A stretch of 64,000 bases of DNA from Polyodon spathula (GCF_017654505.1 NC_054537.1:69396145-69460144), one strand, 5' to 3'. Positions 1-11,940 are shown, counted from the stretch's first letter. The notes: generated from the letters alone by a model not told the origin. Translations and numbers: made by a program.

Positions 1-322
1 TTCAAGCATTCAAAATTCTAAAAGGTATTGACAGTGTCGACCCAAGGGACTTTTTCAGCCTGAAAAAAGAAACAAGGACCAGGGGTCACAAATGGAGTTT
101 AGAAAAAGGGGCATTCAGAACAGAAAATAGGAGACACTTTTTTACACAGAGAATTGTGAGGGTCTGGAATCAACTCCCCAGTAATGTTGTTGAAGCTGAC
201 ACCCTGGGATCCTTCAAGAAGCTGCTTGATGAGATTTTGGGATCAATAAGCTACTAACAACCAAAAGAGCAAGATGGGCCGAATGGCCTCCTCTCGTTTG
301 TAAACTTTCTTATGTTCTTATG
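1..322 (+). mobile_element. CR1-like LINE, 3' end (cut by window start)
   Basis: This stretch is nearly identical to the copy at about 6000-6317. It encodes the last part of a CR1-clade reverse-transcriptase ORF (the region around FFTQRIVRVWNQLPSNVV), then a short 3' UTR ending in the repeated octamer-like tail ttatgttcttatg, as CR1 elements do. The rest of the element lies outside the window. It is a 5'-truncated dead copy, the usual state of CR1 insertions. Confidence 0.85.
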
Positions 323-472
323 TACATCATCAGATGGAAAAAAACACAAACGGATGGAGATGCAGACGGATCACATTAGTTTACTGTAAAGCTACGTCTT
401 ACTTGGTGCTTATCTTGGTGAGCCGAGTTCAAGTCAGCATGAAGTTTTAACACTACTCTCATGTAATGAAAA

Positions 473-1036
473 CACTATGTAACACAATTTTTGTTTCTGG
501 GTAGTAAGTGTTATTTCCTAATTGCTTATGCCTCAAAAGTACAGAAAATGGCTATTATTCCCCACAAACTTTGCTTTTGTGACCAGGACAGTGATATTTC
601 AAAATATCAGTATTTTCAATGGGAAAATGGGCAAATGTATGTCTTTTCGTTCACATAAAGTCAGAAAAAAACAATATATGAATCCAAATTAACATGTATT
701 TATACTAAAGTAATACAGTAAATACAGTATAATCGTAAATCTCGAAAAACTACTCACTTCTAAATCTTTTGTAGTCATCTTTGTATTAGTTTAGTATAAA
801 TACATGTTAATTTGGATTCATATATTGTTTTTTCTGACTTTATGAGAACGAAAACACACACATTTTCCCATTTTCCCATTGGAAATAGTGATATTTTGAA
901 ATATCACTGTCCTGGTCACAAAAGCAAAGTTTGTGGGGAATAATAGCCATTTTCTATACTTTTGAGGCATAAGCAATTAGGAAATAACACTTACTACCCA
1001 GAAACAAAAAATGTTTTTTTTTTTTGTTACACAGTG
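473..1036. mobile_element. Palindromic MITE-like element with about 240-bp inverted arms
   Basis: The left arm (473 to about 716) and right arm (about 783-1036) are reverse complements over their whole length with few mismatches, around a spacer of about 65 bp. The outer ends read CACTATGTAACAC and its complement, flanked by AAA on both sides. A CACTA/G start with a 3-bp target duplication fits the CMC (CACTA/Chapaev) superfamily, but this is inference and no transposase is present. A lone right arm occurs again at 37071-37378. Confidence 0.7.
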
Positions 1037-1085
1037 AAATCATGTAATAAAATATATCAAAAGTCTACCAGAAGCCATAATAGTA

Positions 1086-1375
1086 GTATTATTTATTTAT
1101 TTATTTATTTATTTATGTCTTAGCAGACAAAATTAACCAGGGTGACTTACAGTTGTATACAAAAAATACATAAAGAACTAGAGTACAATTAAGTGCAAGA
1201 TGCAAAATACAATGACTTCAGCCCTAATAAGAGCAAATACAAAACACAGTACGATTTGATATAGGGGAAGTGCAAGAGCAGATAACAGTGTTGATAGTTA
1301 CATCAGGGTTAGATACGAGTGCAAGTGAAATACAAGATACTACAGATTGGGTTAAGTGCAGGAATAAATATAAAA
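1086..1375 (-). mobile_element. L2-type LINE/SINE 3' tail
   Basis: Read on the minus strand, a body ends in gtaagtcaccctggttaa, then gtctgctaagac and an (AAAT)n run (plus-strand tttattta repeat at 1088-1120). This is the classic L2-clade tail shared by many fish LINEs and SINEs. No protein-coding part is visible. A weaker relic of the same tail is at about 20535-20620. Confidence 0.6.
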
Positions 1376-2728
1376 ATGACCTTAAGATGTCTTAGGCCCT
1401 GGTTGAAGTGAATCATTTTTGGAGACAGAAATGGAAACACCCACTGTTTCAACAACTATATCGGGCAGTTATTCAGTTGGGGTATTTTAATGTAAACGGG
1501 AGGGTTGTCCTCATCTTATTGTTTGGTAATGTAAGAAGTAATTTCAGTCACATAGTAATAGTTTCTTAAACATCAAACACCCAACATTTTTGTGTTAGGC
1601 AACCCTTTAACCTTCTGATTTAAATTGAACTACCTCAGTATATCAAGTTTATTACTTGACATATCAGTACTGTTTAGCAACAGTAAGCAGTGTATTTGTG
1701 TGGTTTGTGAATAGTGGTTCAACGGAAATTGTGAAATGCCAAATCAGCTTTATTGTTAGGCCAGAAAATGAAATAATCTTTTTTATACACTGATATTACT
1801 GCAAAAGTGTGTTTTTTTTTTTTCCTACAATACAAATACAGCTTTGCTGAGACATAAAAAACACAACACATATTTACCACAATGTATAAAAATGAAAAAA
1901 ATCTTACAAACAGGTGGAATTACATTGAGTTTATATTTACAATGAAAACAGGTCAATTTTTAATCAGCAGTTAGTTCAGTACACTTTTATTATCTCCAAA
2001 AACAGTAAGTATATACTGTGCAGTTACAGCCATTGCAGTTTTCTGAACATTACAGTATTTACATCATTAGTTAGAACCTACATGAACACAAACATTTTTC
2101 TTGTAGCTGTCTACAGTTGAGCCTTCATTTATATTTGAGAAAAAAATACAACTCTTGAACAAGATTATGCTTAATTGATACCTGGATAATGTCGATTATA
2201 CTATAAACAATGTTTGAAATATGATTGATTCTACTTGATTTTCCCTCTGAGCTTTTTAAAACGGGTTTGAGTTATACAGTACAAGGGATGTTAAATTAAA
2301 CTATGCAGTCATGTATATAATATACAATACATTGGGGACATATTATATTCTGAAGATGATGGTATTTACAGTACCACTCAGACTTGAAACTCATTTTGAA
2401 ACCACTCTCTTACATTGTATGACCAGTGTAGATTTCTCAGGACATCTAGATTTGGACTTGGAGGGTCAAGGATAACGGGGCTGTATCTTTTCCAGTATAG
2501 GCTATAGTGTACAGTTCTTTTTTTTAGTACTCAGATACCGATTTAAAATTACTTTTTCATCTAGTTCTAATTACAAAATTACACCGAAAACTTTATATCC
2601 ATATGTAATAAACTATATTTCATGCACTGAAGCATTTTAAATTACTTTAATTAAATTTTAACTAAAATCAGTTACATTCTTATGATTCCATCAAAGATAT
2701 TGGGGGAAATATACTATACAAGGATAAT
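1376..2728. repeat. Duplicated non-coding block 3' of receptor 1
   Basis: Positions 1376-2060 align closely with 21973-22680 (shared start cttaagatgtcttagg). In the second copy the block is interrupted by an L2 LINE. Positions about 2380-2500 are a decayed copy of the block seen at 4760-4925 and 24630-24830. No protein-like frame is seen. It includes the 3' flank of the receptor gene, so part may be its 3' UTR. Confidence 0.7.
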
Positions 2729-3793
2729 TCAATTGTATATGGCAGAGGAATGTTCAATTATGCTGGTTGATCTTGAGTACACTGAACTAGTGGTCGGTTG
2801 CAAATCTCTTAATGTCTTACAGTTTATAAATCTGAGTAGCAGTCTGGAGAGGTGCTTCTTAAACTTTTCTCCAGCAAACACATAGATCAATGGGTTCAAA
2901 CAACTGTGGACATAGGCTATTGACTCTGTGACTTGAAGGCTTAAGTCAAGTCTCTTATTTGTTTCACAATCATCAAATACATGAAAGACCTGTAAAGCAT
3001 CCAAAAAGGAAACAATATTATATGGAGTCCAGAAAAAGAAAAATACTATGACTACTAAAAAAACAAGTTTAATGGTTTGCTTTTTGACGGATCTGCAACT
3101 CAGTAATCTTTTTATGATACATGAATAACAGAAAACCATGATGCCAAATGGGATCAGCAGCCCCAGTACATTCATTTTAAAAATATGAAGTGCTTTCAGG
3201 GTTTTTATATTGGAATCTGGATAATTAGCTCTGCATGTGGTTATGTTGTCAGTGATCTCTTGATTGTATGTTATCTCTGGAAATGAAACCAAGACAGATG
3301 TTATCCAAACCACAATGCTTGCAATGGTGCCATACTTCACTGTTCTAGTTCTTAGTGCATACACTGCATGGACTATTGCAAGATACCTGTCTATGCTCAT
3401 CAGGGTTACAAAAAAGATACCACTGTAGAAGCCAATACTGTAACACCCTAGGATTATTTTACACATCACATCCCCAAAAAGCCACTGATCTTTTGCATAA
3501 TATGCCAGGAATGGAAGTGAGAAAACAAACAACAAATCGGAAACTGCCAAATTCAGAAGAGAAACATCAGTCATGCTCCTTAGTTTTACATCTCTGATCA
3601 ATACCCACAAAACAAGAGCATTCCCTATAAGTCCTGTCACAAACAGTAAGGAGTAGACTGTTGGGAGGAAGGTAGACCCAATGTTGTCCTTAATACATGG
3701 AGCATGTTCTGATGAACTGTTGTAGTCAAACTCATCTTCAGAATAGATGTAGACGTACTCTGTACTTGTTTCCATTGTGGAGCCTATATCCAT
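2729..3793 (-). CDS. CC chemokine receptor, CCR8/CCR4-like (copy 1)
   Basis: Seven-helix class A receptor of 354 residues, the normal family length. It should sit in the plasma membrane of leukocytes, bind CC chemokines and signal through Gi to steer migration. The acidic, tyrosine-rich N-tail (residues 11-24, YVYIYSEDEFDY) suits tyrosine sulfation. Predicted helices are near 43-66, 76-100, 111-133, 152-172, 205-226, 241-262 and 288-307. The four extracellular cysteines are C33, C111, C187 and C276. NLAVSD has D86 (2.50), DRYLAIVHAV starts at 135, FWTP is 254-257 and NPLIY is 300-304. N-glycosylation sites are N25 and N183. HAVYALRTRT and FKMNVLGLLIPF resemble CCR8 most; TM2 also resembles CCR4. 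The ATG follows a CTAG/GT acceptor-like site, so an upstream non-coding exon is likely. Orthology to one mammalian CCR is not proven. Confidence 0.93.
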   Translation of the reverse strand: MDIGSTMETSTEYVYIYSEDEFDYNSSSEHAPCIKDNIGSTFLPTVYSLLFVTGLIGNALVLWVLIRDVKLRSMTDVSLLNLAVSDLLFVFSLPFLAYYAKDQWLFGDVMCKIILGCYSIGFYSGIFFVTLMSIDRYLAIVHAVYALRTRTVKYGTIASIVVWITSVLVSFPEITYNQEITDNITTCRANYPDSNIKTLKALHIFKMNVLGLLIPFGIMVFCYSCIIKRLLSCRSVKKQTIKLVFLVVIVFFFFWTPYNIVSFLDALQVFHVFDDCETNKRLDLSLQVTESIAYVHSCLNPLIYVFAGEKFKKHLSRLLLRFINCKTLRDLQPTTSSVYSRSTSIIEHSSAIYN

Positions 3794-4928
3794 ACCTAGG
3801 CTAAAAAATGTATAAGTTAGTCAAAGTGATTGTCCAGTAAAAACATTGAATATGTTCACAGATTAAGCTGTCTCCGTGAGCTACATTATGACCTGGCCTA
3901 CTTCAGTAATGAAAGCTCTTACAGATTATAACTATGCAATAAATTATTTCTGTATTACAAGCTATAGAGGTTGTTAATACACTACAAAGATATACCACAT
4001 CAACCTAGCTTCATTGCTTACAGTATTAACCTATAAAGTACACCACCCCATTATACAACATAATGAAGTATTTTGTATATATTCTGTATATATTCAGCCA
4101 GCCACAGAATCATCTGATATAATAAGACCTCCCCCCCATTATATAGTAATACTATAACCCATAGAATTAATCGTGTTTGCATTCACCAGTGGTTCCACAG
4201 ATCTGTAGCGGTTAACAAACAGTCACAGTTTAGTCTATCCTATCTATGTTCTGTCTTGCTGGGTGCAGAGGTCCTGATTTAGAGAAAAAAAACTATCTGT
4301 ATGGCACTTAAGATGAAAAAAAAAAGAAAACATTTTTGGAAGAAGTCAAAATTAAATTTACTTCTGAGATCTACAGTAGTTGGAAATTTTGTGGAGTGTG
4401 GAAGTGGTTCACATTAACTCTAGTGAGCTTAACCTGCAGTATGATAAATTGCAAGTTATTTAAGAGGATGGTGTATGCAATGGACTGGGGGTGTATAATT
4501 GTTATTGAAGTTGTTTTGTTTTTGTTTTTTGTTTTTTTTTGCGGTTGCTTAAAGTAAGTAGCAGGGTTCCAGAAAATATATCATGACATTTCCAGACGTG
4601 TTGCTAGAACTGCTTAACTAACATACTTCCTCTTTTTATTGTTAACATCCTGACAACTTTTTACACTTACAACTTAAAGAAGTATTTTTATAAATAATAA
4701 TGGCATAAAAGATTGTTCTTTTTTAAACATCTCAAATAAAATGTATTATTTTATGGAATTACAATTAGTTCTTCTTATTCACAATGGAAATGGGCCAATT
4801 ATCAATTATAATTTAGTACAGTACAGTTTTTTATATCCCAGAAAGCCATATAACAACCATTGCAAAATATGAATGACTTAACCATTGTGACACCAAATCA
4901 CTGAAACCACGCTTACTCTGTATGACCA
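3794..4928 (-). promoter_or_regulatory. 5' flank of receptor copy 1 (conserved in copy 2)
   Basis: This flank aligns closely with 26250-27790, the flank of receptor copy 2, apart from small indels and the solo LTR in copy 2. It should hold the promoter and any 5' non-coding exon, but I cannot pinpoint a TATA box or donor site. The far part (about 4760-4928) belongs to the repeated block that also precedes the second receptor on its 3' side. No coding frame is supported. Confidence 0.5.
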
Positions 4929-5515
4929 TGTGACAAAGACGGCTGTAGTGGGGATGTCAGACCAGAAGAAACACACAGTACTGCGACATGGAATGATAAA
5001 TGGATTCGCTGCTGTGCGGTTTATTATTATAAAATAAAACAGTACAAAAAAACAGGACACGGCACTGGCATCCAAAACAGAGACAAACAAAAACCAAACT
5101 ACACAGACAAACACGGTGAGCTGATACTTTATCTATTCTTATTGTTACCTCCGTCTCCAATCCCGTTCTCCACTCACTGAACACACAACCCCGAGTGAAT
5201 GAAAACATGCTGCTTTTATGCAGCTGTACCGAGCCTTGATTGCTAATCAATCATACAATTGGAGTCGCGGTACAACTGCACGTGAATTAATAAAGTGCAA
5301 TTCTCCGTGCTCGCATATTATTACGTTAAGTTAAGCACGTTAAGTGCTGTGCAATCCTTGTGCCTAAATACAAATATATATTTTAAACACTCGTGTTTAT
5401 ATCCTGTATACTTATATCCAGACCTGTTTATATCCTGTATACCAATGACTATATACCAACATTAACACACAACATACAACACAAAATACACACAGGGGTG
5501 GGGCACTTTGCCACA
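4929..5515 (-). mobile_element. Solo LTR, family A (Gypsy/ERV-like)
   Basis: Read on the minus strand the 587-bp unit begins TGTGGCAAAGTGCC and ends TTTGTCACA, with a TATA-like cataaaagcagc box inside. The flanks gacca and aatca look like a 5-bp target duplication with two transitions. The paralogous site near 24805-24810 (tatgaccaccgcag) is empty, which fixes both ends and shows the insertion came after the duplication. No internal retroviral genes remain. The same LTR family occurs at 56377, 60570 and as a fragment at 28158. Confidence 0.85.
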
Positions 5516-5594
5516 AATCACTGCAGCTTTCTCAGCACATCTAGATTTGGCCGACGTGTGAAATCCCACAAAGCAGTTGGCGGGGTCAAGTGTA

Positions 5595-6317
5595 AATAAA
5601 AATGTACATTATAAATATCATATGGGAGATATTGAAATTGGAGAAGGAATCTATGAAAAAGACCTAGGAGTTTTTGTTGACTCAGAAATGTCTTCATCTA
5701 GACAATGTGGGGAAGCTATAAAAAAGGCTAACAAGATGCTCGGATACATTGTGAAAAGTGTTGAATTTAAATCAAGGGAAGTAATGTTAAAACTGTACAA
5801 TGCACTAGTAAGACCTCATCTTGAATATTGTGTGCAGTTCTGGTCACCTCGCTATAAAAAAGATATTGCTGCTCTAGAAAGAGTGCAAAGAAGAGCGACC
5901 AGAATTATTCCGGGCTTAAAAGGCATGTCATATGCAGACAGGCTAAAAGAATTGAATCTGTTCAGTCTTGAACAAAGAAGACTACGTGGCGACCTAATTC
6001 AAGCATTCAAAATTCTAAAAGGTATTGACAGTGTCGACCCAAGGGACTTTTTCAGCCTGAAAAAAGAAACAAGGACCAGAGGTCACAAATGGAGTTTAGA
6101 AAAAGGGGCATTCAGAACAGAAAATAGGAGACACTTTTTTACACAGAGAATTGTGAGGGTCTGGAATCAACTCCCCAGTAATGTTGTTGAAGCTGACACC
6201 CTGGGATCCTTCAAGAAGCTGCTGGATGAGATTTTGGGATCAATAAGCTACTAACAACCAAACGAGCAAGATGGGCCGAATGGCCTCCTCTCGTTTGTAA
6301 ACTTTCTTATGTTCTAA
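5595..6317 (+). mobile_element. CR1-like LINE, 5'-truncated
   Basis: An open frame running to 6254 encodes the C-terminal part of a CR1-type reverse transcriptase: DLGVFVDSEMS, KANKMLGYI, ALVRPHLEYCVQFWSPRYKKD, then ERVQRRATRII and the thumb/C-terminal region. The 3' UTR ends in ttatgttcta. The catalytic FADD region and the endonuclease are missing, so it cannot move. It interrupts a duplicated block: the sequence gtcaagtgtaa before it continues as tggggctgta after it, and copy B (about 24865-24890) reads through without the insert. Confidence 0.9.
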
Positions 6318-6506
6318 TGGGGCTGTATCTCTTTTTAATGATTTGACAGGTTATTATAAATTCACCTGATGTATATTTAGCATATATACTAGGCCCTTCA
6401 AATCCACTGCGATGGGGAAAATAAGATTAGATTAAAGGCACTTGCATATTGATCCTATACCTTTTTTAATATACTCAGGTGATTAACTGGAACCCAAAAA
6501 TCCACT

Positions 6507-6752
6507 GTGGAAGTGAGAAAACAAAAAAAAATCAAAACTGCCAAATTCAGAAGAGAAACATGAGTCATGCTCCTTAGTTTTACACATCTGATCAATACCC
6601 ACAAAACAACAGCATCCCCTATAAGTCCTGTCACAAACAGTAAGGAGTAGACTGTTGGGAGGAAGGTAGACCCAATGTTGTCCTTATTACTTGGATGACA
6701 GCCATCAACTCTATGTAGTCAAAATTGTAGTAGTTCTGTGCTTCTTTCCATA
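6507..6752 (-). pseudogene. CC chemokine receptor relic (N-terminus to TM2)
   Basis: The minus strand matches receptor copies 1 and 2 from the start codon context (CTAGaccATGG-like, at about 6750) through the conserved KDNIGSTFLPTVYSLLF stretch, TM1 and the RCVKLRSMT loop, and into TM2. The N-tail has a frameshift and stop, TM2 is disrupted, and everything after TM2 is absent. Like copy 2 it carries Cys, not Asp, before VKLRSMT, so that residue is probably ancestral. The N-tail (starting MERSTE) differs from both intact copies, implying a third paralog that was lost. Confidence 0.85.
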
Positions 6753-6759
6753 CCTAGAC

Positions 6760-8795
6760 GATAAAATATATACATCGGTCATAGGGATTGCCCAGCAAGA
6801 AAACACTGAAACATTGAATATCTTCAAAGATGAAGCTGTCTCTGTGAGGCATAACCCACAGAATTCTGTGTCTTAAGCTCTTTGTGATACATGATTTTTA
6901 TATTATAACTATAGTGGTTGTTAATATAATGACGATGGATGTGTGTCCTTGAATTTGTTGGTATTTTAAAAAGTGGTCAATTAAGCATTAAAGGCGATTA
7001 AAAAAAAAAAAAAAAAAAAATGGTAAAAACAAACAAACAAAATGCAACACAAGCCATTGACACATAACAACAAGGATGCAGAAACCATTAACAAGTAACA
7101 ATCTGCATGTGTTTTAATTGGGTAAATCAGTGCGTTTACATGACAATTTTGACACCTTTAAAAAATTAAACTCTGATTTTAATTTAAAAACAAAAACAAA
7201 ACAGAAAGCCCATTGCAATAATCTGTTTAGGAATTTTTATAAAAAATATATTGATGAAGTATGTTTCTGACTGCAATACCACAGTTATTTAAAAGAAATA
7301 AATAAATAAAACTTTTCGGCAAACTTGAACTCCTGTACCCACACTGACTGAGATTCAGCAATTTCAGAAGCTTTCATGAGCAAACCAGGGAGCAGCAGAC
7401 GGACAATTGCCACACCTGTACAATACATACAATCCTATAGATTTGTGTTTTCCTTTTCTTTCTCTCCCACAAGGTGGTATGTTGCCCTTTTTTCTGCACG
7501 AAATGTTACCATAAATATTTGTATATTTAACTGCTTTGTTATTATATTGTTGATTAAAATGTAATTATTCTACAATGTACTGTCTAGTTAACAGACTGCA
7601 AACTTCTCACTTTTTATTTTGTACCCTATGCTGCTGATACTCACATTTCAGACCCTGGATTTAGCACCACAGAATCGCTGCTGTCCAAGAATGTTGCTGT
7701 GCATTAAACACCCTTTCTCTCTGCTTCCCCCAAACTTCTGCAAAAGGCATGAAAAAACATACTGTTTGCAACCAATGAGTGTGTTTTTGGCTTACGCGTG
7801 AACTGTATGATCTGGATTCACACAATTGACTCCAGCTAACCCAAAAATACACACAACTGTGTATTAACACTGGACATTATTACTGTAAACCATCTGAGTT
7901 TAATTCTGCATTTTACACATCGCTGAAGGAGGCAATGGGAAAAAATAGTTATTAATATAAGACCAATTATATAAAAGTTTACTTTAAATTGTATTACCAC
8001 AACACTCAAATGTGTTTTATTTAATTTAATAATACAAGTAACTTGCTTACTGTGTCTATGTATCTGCAGTCCCTGAAATGTCAATAATTTATGACAAAAA
8101 ATTACTTTTAAAAAAGCTAAACACAATCTTCGTGCTATAAGTTCACAGTATTTAAAAATAAACAGACAGTCTCATTGTGTTGCTTAAAAAAAAAGTTAGC
8201 ACAATCAATTACTTGACAGTTATTTGCCTGACCTGTGTCATAGTGACTGTGCCCAACTTATATCTGGCTGGACTGAGAGAGGCTTGCCACACACCAAGAT
8301 ATTAGTTGGTTTGATGCAAAAATAGAATTTGAACTGCCACTACTGGAAAGTGAAACTTGCTATACTGTACACTCTACATAAACCCACTGACCAACTGAAA
8401 ATGACCCCGTGTGGATAAGGAAGGCTAGTTTAATAGGCTAACTAGTAAACTTTGCTGGATGCTGTAGAAGGCAGAACAGACAGCAAATTGCAGTGTTGGA
8501 GAGCACATGTAACAGGCAGCATGGCAGAAGCACTCAACTCACCTGTTTAACAACACAAACGTCCACCTTACCTACAGAAAGTTAAAGAAAGGTGACAAGA
8601 AAAGTTGAAGTCTTATATTTTCCATGTATGGAAATATTTTGGTTTTTTTAACAGCACTGGGATTATTCTACGGTATTATTTGTGTTTAACAAAACTACAC
8701 CAGTGTTTCTCAACCTATTTGACCCTGAGCCATATGCTAATGGATCAATGACACCACTGGTTGAGAGTTACATTTTGTTGCTAACTGCAAACTTA
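6760..8795. repeat. Duplicated non-coding block (relic 5' flank and beyond)
   Basis: Positions 6760-6975 pair with 46600-46830. About 7930-8700 pairs with 47230-47960, and 8150-8760 also pairs with 35370-35990. Poly-A runs (for example 7000-7020) vary between copies. I see no coding frame, RNA gene or clear regulatory motif. The section 7300-7860 has no match that I noticed inside the window. Confidence 0.6.
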
Positions 8796-9927
8796 AACCG
8801 GGCTTACACTGCGCGATTTTTGCAATCGGAAGACGCAGCGCCACGCATACTTACCGATGAGTGTAGATCGGGGATTGCAAGCTACACACATTACAAGAGA
8901 TATCTTGACGTGAACTGCGCCTATTTTAATTGCAGAGCCATAGACGTCATTCGGGAGAATTGTGGACTCAAGTGAGAAGACGATCGCTGTTGTCTGTGCA
9001 TTGTTTTGAACAGAACAAAAGAAGAAAACACGGAGAAGATCCATTTGGACGCGCAATTGGCTTAATAGACGTGGCCAGTACGGACTGGTGATGCAACTCC
9101 AGTCGAGGTGCATTCAATAATACAATCTAATCTGTTCAAAAAATGCAACGCTCGCTCGTAGCACAAAATATTAATTAGATTAAAAGATTGGCCGTCAAGC
9201 GATCTTCATCAGAATACCAAATTCTAATTAATAATTTGAAAACTTTTAAACTAATAAATATTTTGTACTACGAGCGAGTGTTGCGCTTTTGAACAGACTA
9301 GAATGCAACATTAATAGTAGGCTACCTCAAGTTTCTTATAGGTTTAAATATGCAACAACGTAATCTACATTCTCTCTATTTCTCACACACATGCGCACCC
9401 CTCCTCGTATTTTGAATAAATTAGCAATACATGCATTCAGTAGGGGTTTGAAAGGGATATCGAATACGAGTGACTGTAGAAATTGATTACCAGGAGAGCA
9501 CATACTACCACACGCAGTATCTGCTTAGGCGTTAACAAGTTATAACAATTATTTACTTACCAGGTACCTTCACTAGAGGAAATGTCACTGATGTCGGAGG
9601 AGCACAACCTTTTCCTTCACTGCTTTTGTTGCTAGCTTGTCCTATTGGCAGCTAGCAGCATTCGTCAAGAAATCGGCCCGTAGTCCCTCACACACCACGA
9701 ATTGCTTTGCCGGGGGATAAAGTTTTCTGGCATGTTAGAAATTTGTCGGGACGTCGTAAGAGCGTCGGGCGATCCAGAAGCTATTAAAACAGGGCATCGT
9801 AGACCCTCTCACACTTATCGACCATTTTGTCCCCGGCAACCTCAATTTGTCCCAGATTTTAAGAAATTAGTCGCCGATTCCTCAGCTAGTCAGCGATCAG
9901 CAAAAATCGTGCAGTGTAATCCCGGCA
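8796..9927. mobile_element. Non-autonomous Harbinger-like DNA transposon
   Basis: The ends are imperfect inverted repeats: GGGCTTACACTGCGCGATTTTT at the left and its near complement (aaaaatcgtgcagtgtaatccc) at the right. TTA flanks both sides (8793-8795 and 9928-9930). The paralogous block near 35995-36012 has the empty site with a single TTA. A 3-bp TTA target duplication is typical of PIF/Harbinger elements. At 1132 bp with no transposase frame it is non-autonomous. A second MITE is nested at 9127-9301. Confidence 0.8.
9127..9301. mobile_element. Small MITE nested in the Harbinger-like element
   Basis: About 175 bp with terminal inverted repeats of about 45 bp: ctaatctgttcaaaaaatg at the left pairs with cgcttttgaacagactag at the right, and gctcgctcgtag pairs with ctacgagcgagt. 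There is no coding capacity. The superfamily is not assigned; the target duplication is too short to read with confidence. Confidence 0.7.
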
Positions 9928-11940
9928 TTAGTGCAGTATTTTAACACAAGCACATACCAGTACCTGTACAGCTGTTTTAGCAACAACAGTCTTGTCCACT
10001 TACATCTGAATACAATTCATATTCTATGCAATCAAACAGTGCTATCTTCTGTGTGCCAATAACCCTCTTGTAGAATTCGGGACCTGTAATAGGTTTTCAA
10101 TTATGGGGAATAGCCTGGGCAACAGATAACACACTGTAGTGTATAAGAACAAAAATCTCAATACAGAATCACAGTTTCAGAAGAAGCTGCACACCTCTTT
10201 ACATTCATTTGAAAAAGGTAAATATATTTAAATGAAAATGTATATAAAGAATCACTTTAAAATATAAAATCGTTGTCACTGCTACTGTATATTATATAGG
10301 TAATATTTTTTTTTTAATAAATAAAAATAGCTGAGGGTGCTACATTACGGTTGTATGAGTAATACATTGCATTTAAAAAAAGAATACACAAGCAGGGCTA
10401 CCACTAGCAACTCTGTAAACCTCCCATATTTCAGAGCTTTTAGCAACAACAGAGCCGCACTAAATACAGTTGTGCCTGCCTGTCCTTCCTACCTATATTT
10501 GAACAAAACTAATATTATATACAATTGTATCTGTGTTATTCATTCCAATCTATCCACCTCCTCATAAATATATTAAAAATAAAGATTGCAACAGTGTGTA
10601 ATCAATAAGAAAGTGAGGGGTTAACGCCTTGGATTGCAGCAAAATTAATTAAAACCAGGCAGGTATAAACTATAGATATGACTGAAAAAAAACCCTGACA
10701 TCCTGTAACAAATCGTTTATCTGTACCAAAAAGCTCTGCATTGTTACTAGTTTTGTAACACACTAGAGGTGTAGTATACAGCCGTGCCATCAGTTTAAAC
10801 ATCAAAAGATGTAACCAGCGATTGAACAAAGCAGCACAGCAGCAGTTTTGGTAATGTTGAGCTACCTGATATTATCCAATCAATTTAGAGATCTGAAAAC
10901 ATCCATGTTACCAGATAGTTACCGGTAATATAAGGCGCAGACAGACAGATTTTATGGCAGAAAAACTTAACATGATTTTGTCTGGCCTCAGATCTACTGT
11001 ACTGGTCAATGCAGAGTTAGTATATTCAGAAAAGTTAAACAGGAAAATACAAATAGAAGGTCTGTTGAGCAATGTTATAATTTCATGGCAAATAATTTAA
11101 AAGAATACATAGTACTCACAAAAAAATATGAAGATGAACCACAGAGTGAAGATGTGTAACTTCAGATGTTCACAAGTGTCTGCCAAAAATGAGTTCTTCG
11201 GTTAATAGATTTCCTGTGCATACCTCAGTAATATCTATTTTAAACCAAGCACCTACAGCCCTGAGCTCCCTCCTTCAGTGACATTTATCACCCACCACAT
11301 CTAATTAGTACATTCAAATTAGAGCCATCAGAAACTAGAAATGGTTAATTACTGTGACCTTGGAATTGTGAGAGCTAATTATGATTAGTTTATTAAGAGT
11401 GAGTTTAAAGGGAAAGGTGTGAAGGAGAAGGAAAGCCAGAAACATAAATCAGAGTAAAGGGAAATTAGGTACAAATCATTTGGTAAGAAAACCTTTCTGG
11501 TATAAAATGGTGTGACTTATTCAAAAGGAATAATGTTTTTTTTGTTTAAAATGGTCAGTCGATTGATCAGGGCGGATAAGTTTACTGTAATGTTTTTGTA
11601 CTCTGTTTGCCAGAATATTTGTTAGAATTTTACAATCGCACAGTTAGAGAAACTGGTCTAAAACTGACACGATCAAATGGGTCCCAATTCGTTTCAGCAA
11701 TCAAGGAGATGATGTTCCCAGGTATGGAGTAGGTAACTGTTTCTTAAATAAGACACAATTCTTTTGGATTTCCTTGGTGGTTAAAAATGGTCACTCTCTG
11801 AAAGCTTTGTGTTTCTAACTATCATCTGATTGACAATAAGGGAGAAGCTCTCATTGATTTAAATAAGAAACAAGCTTCAATCCTTGCTGCACAAAGGGTT
11901 CCATATGAAAAGTCAAATATGTGTGTGTGTGTGTATATAT
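9928..11940. repeat. Duplicated non-coding block
   Basis: Positions 9928-10190 pair with 36009-36260. About 10970-11270 pairs with 36330-36600, and 11530-11930 pairs with 48010-48390. The stretch 10200-10970 is mostly missing from the 36-kb copy, so one of the two has an indel. No gene is seen in either strand. Confidence 0.55.

Noticed and set aside
2682..3597. Plus-strand frames across receptor copy 1
   Set aside because: Antisense shadows of the receptor; the same shadows recur at copy 2.
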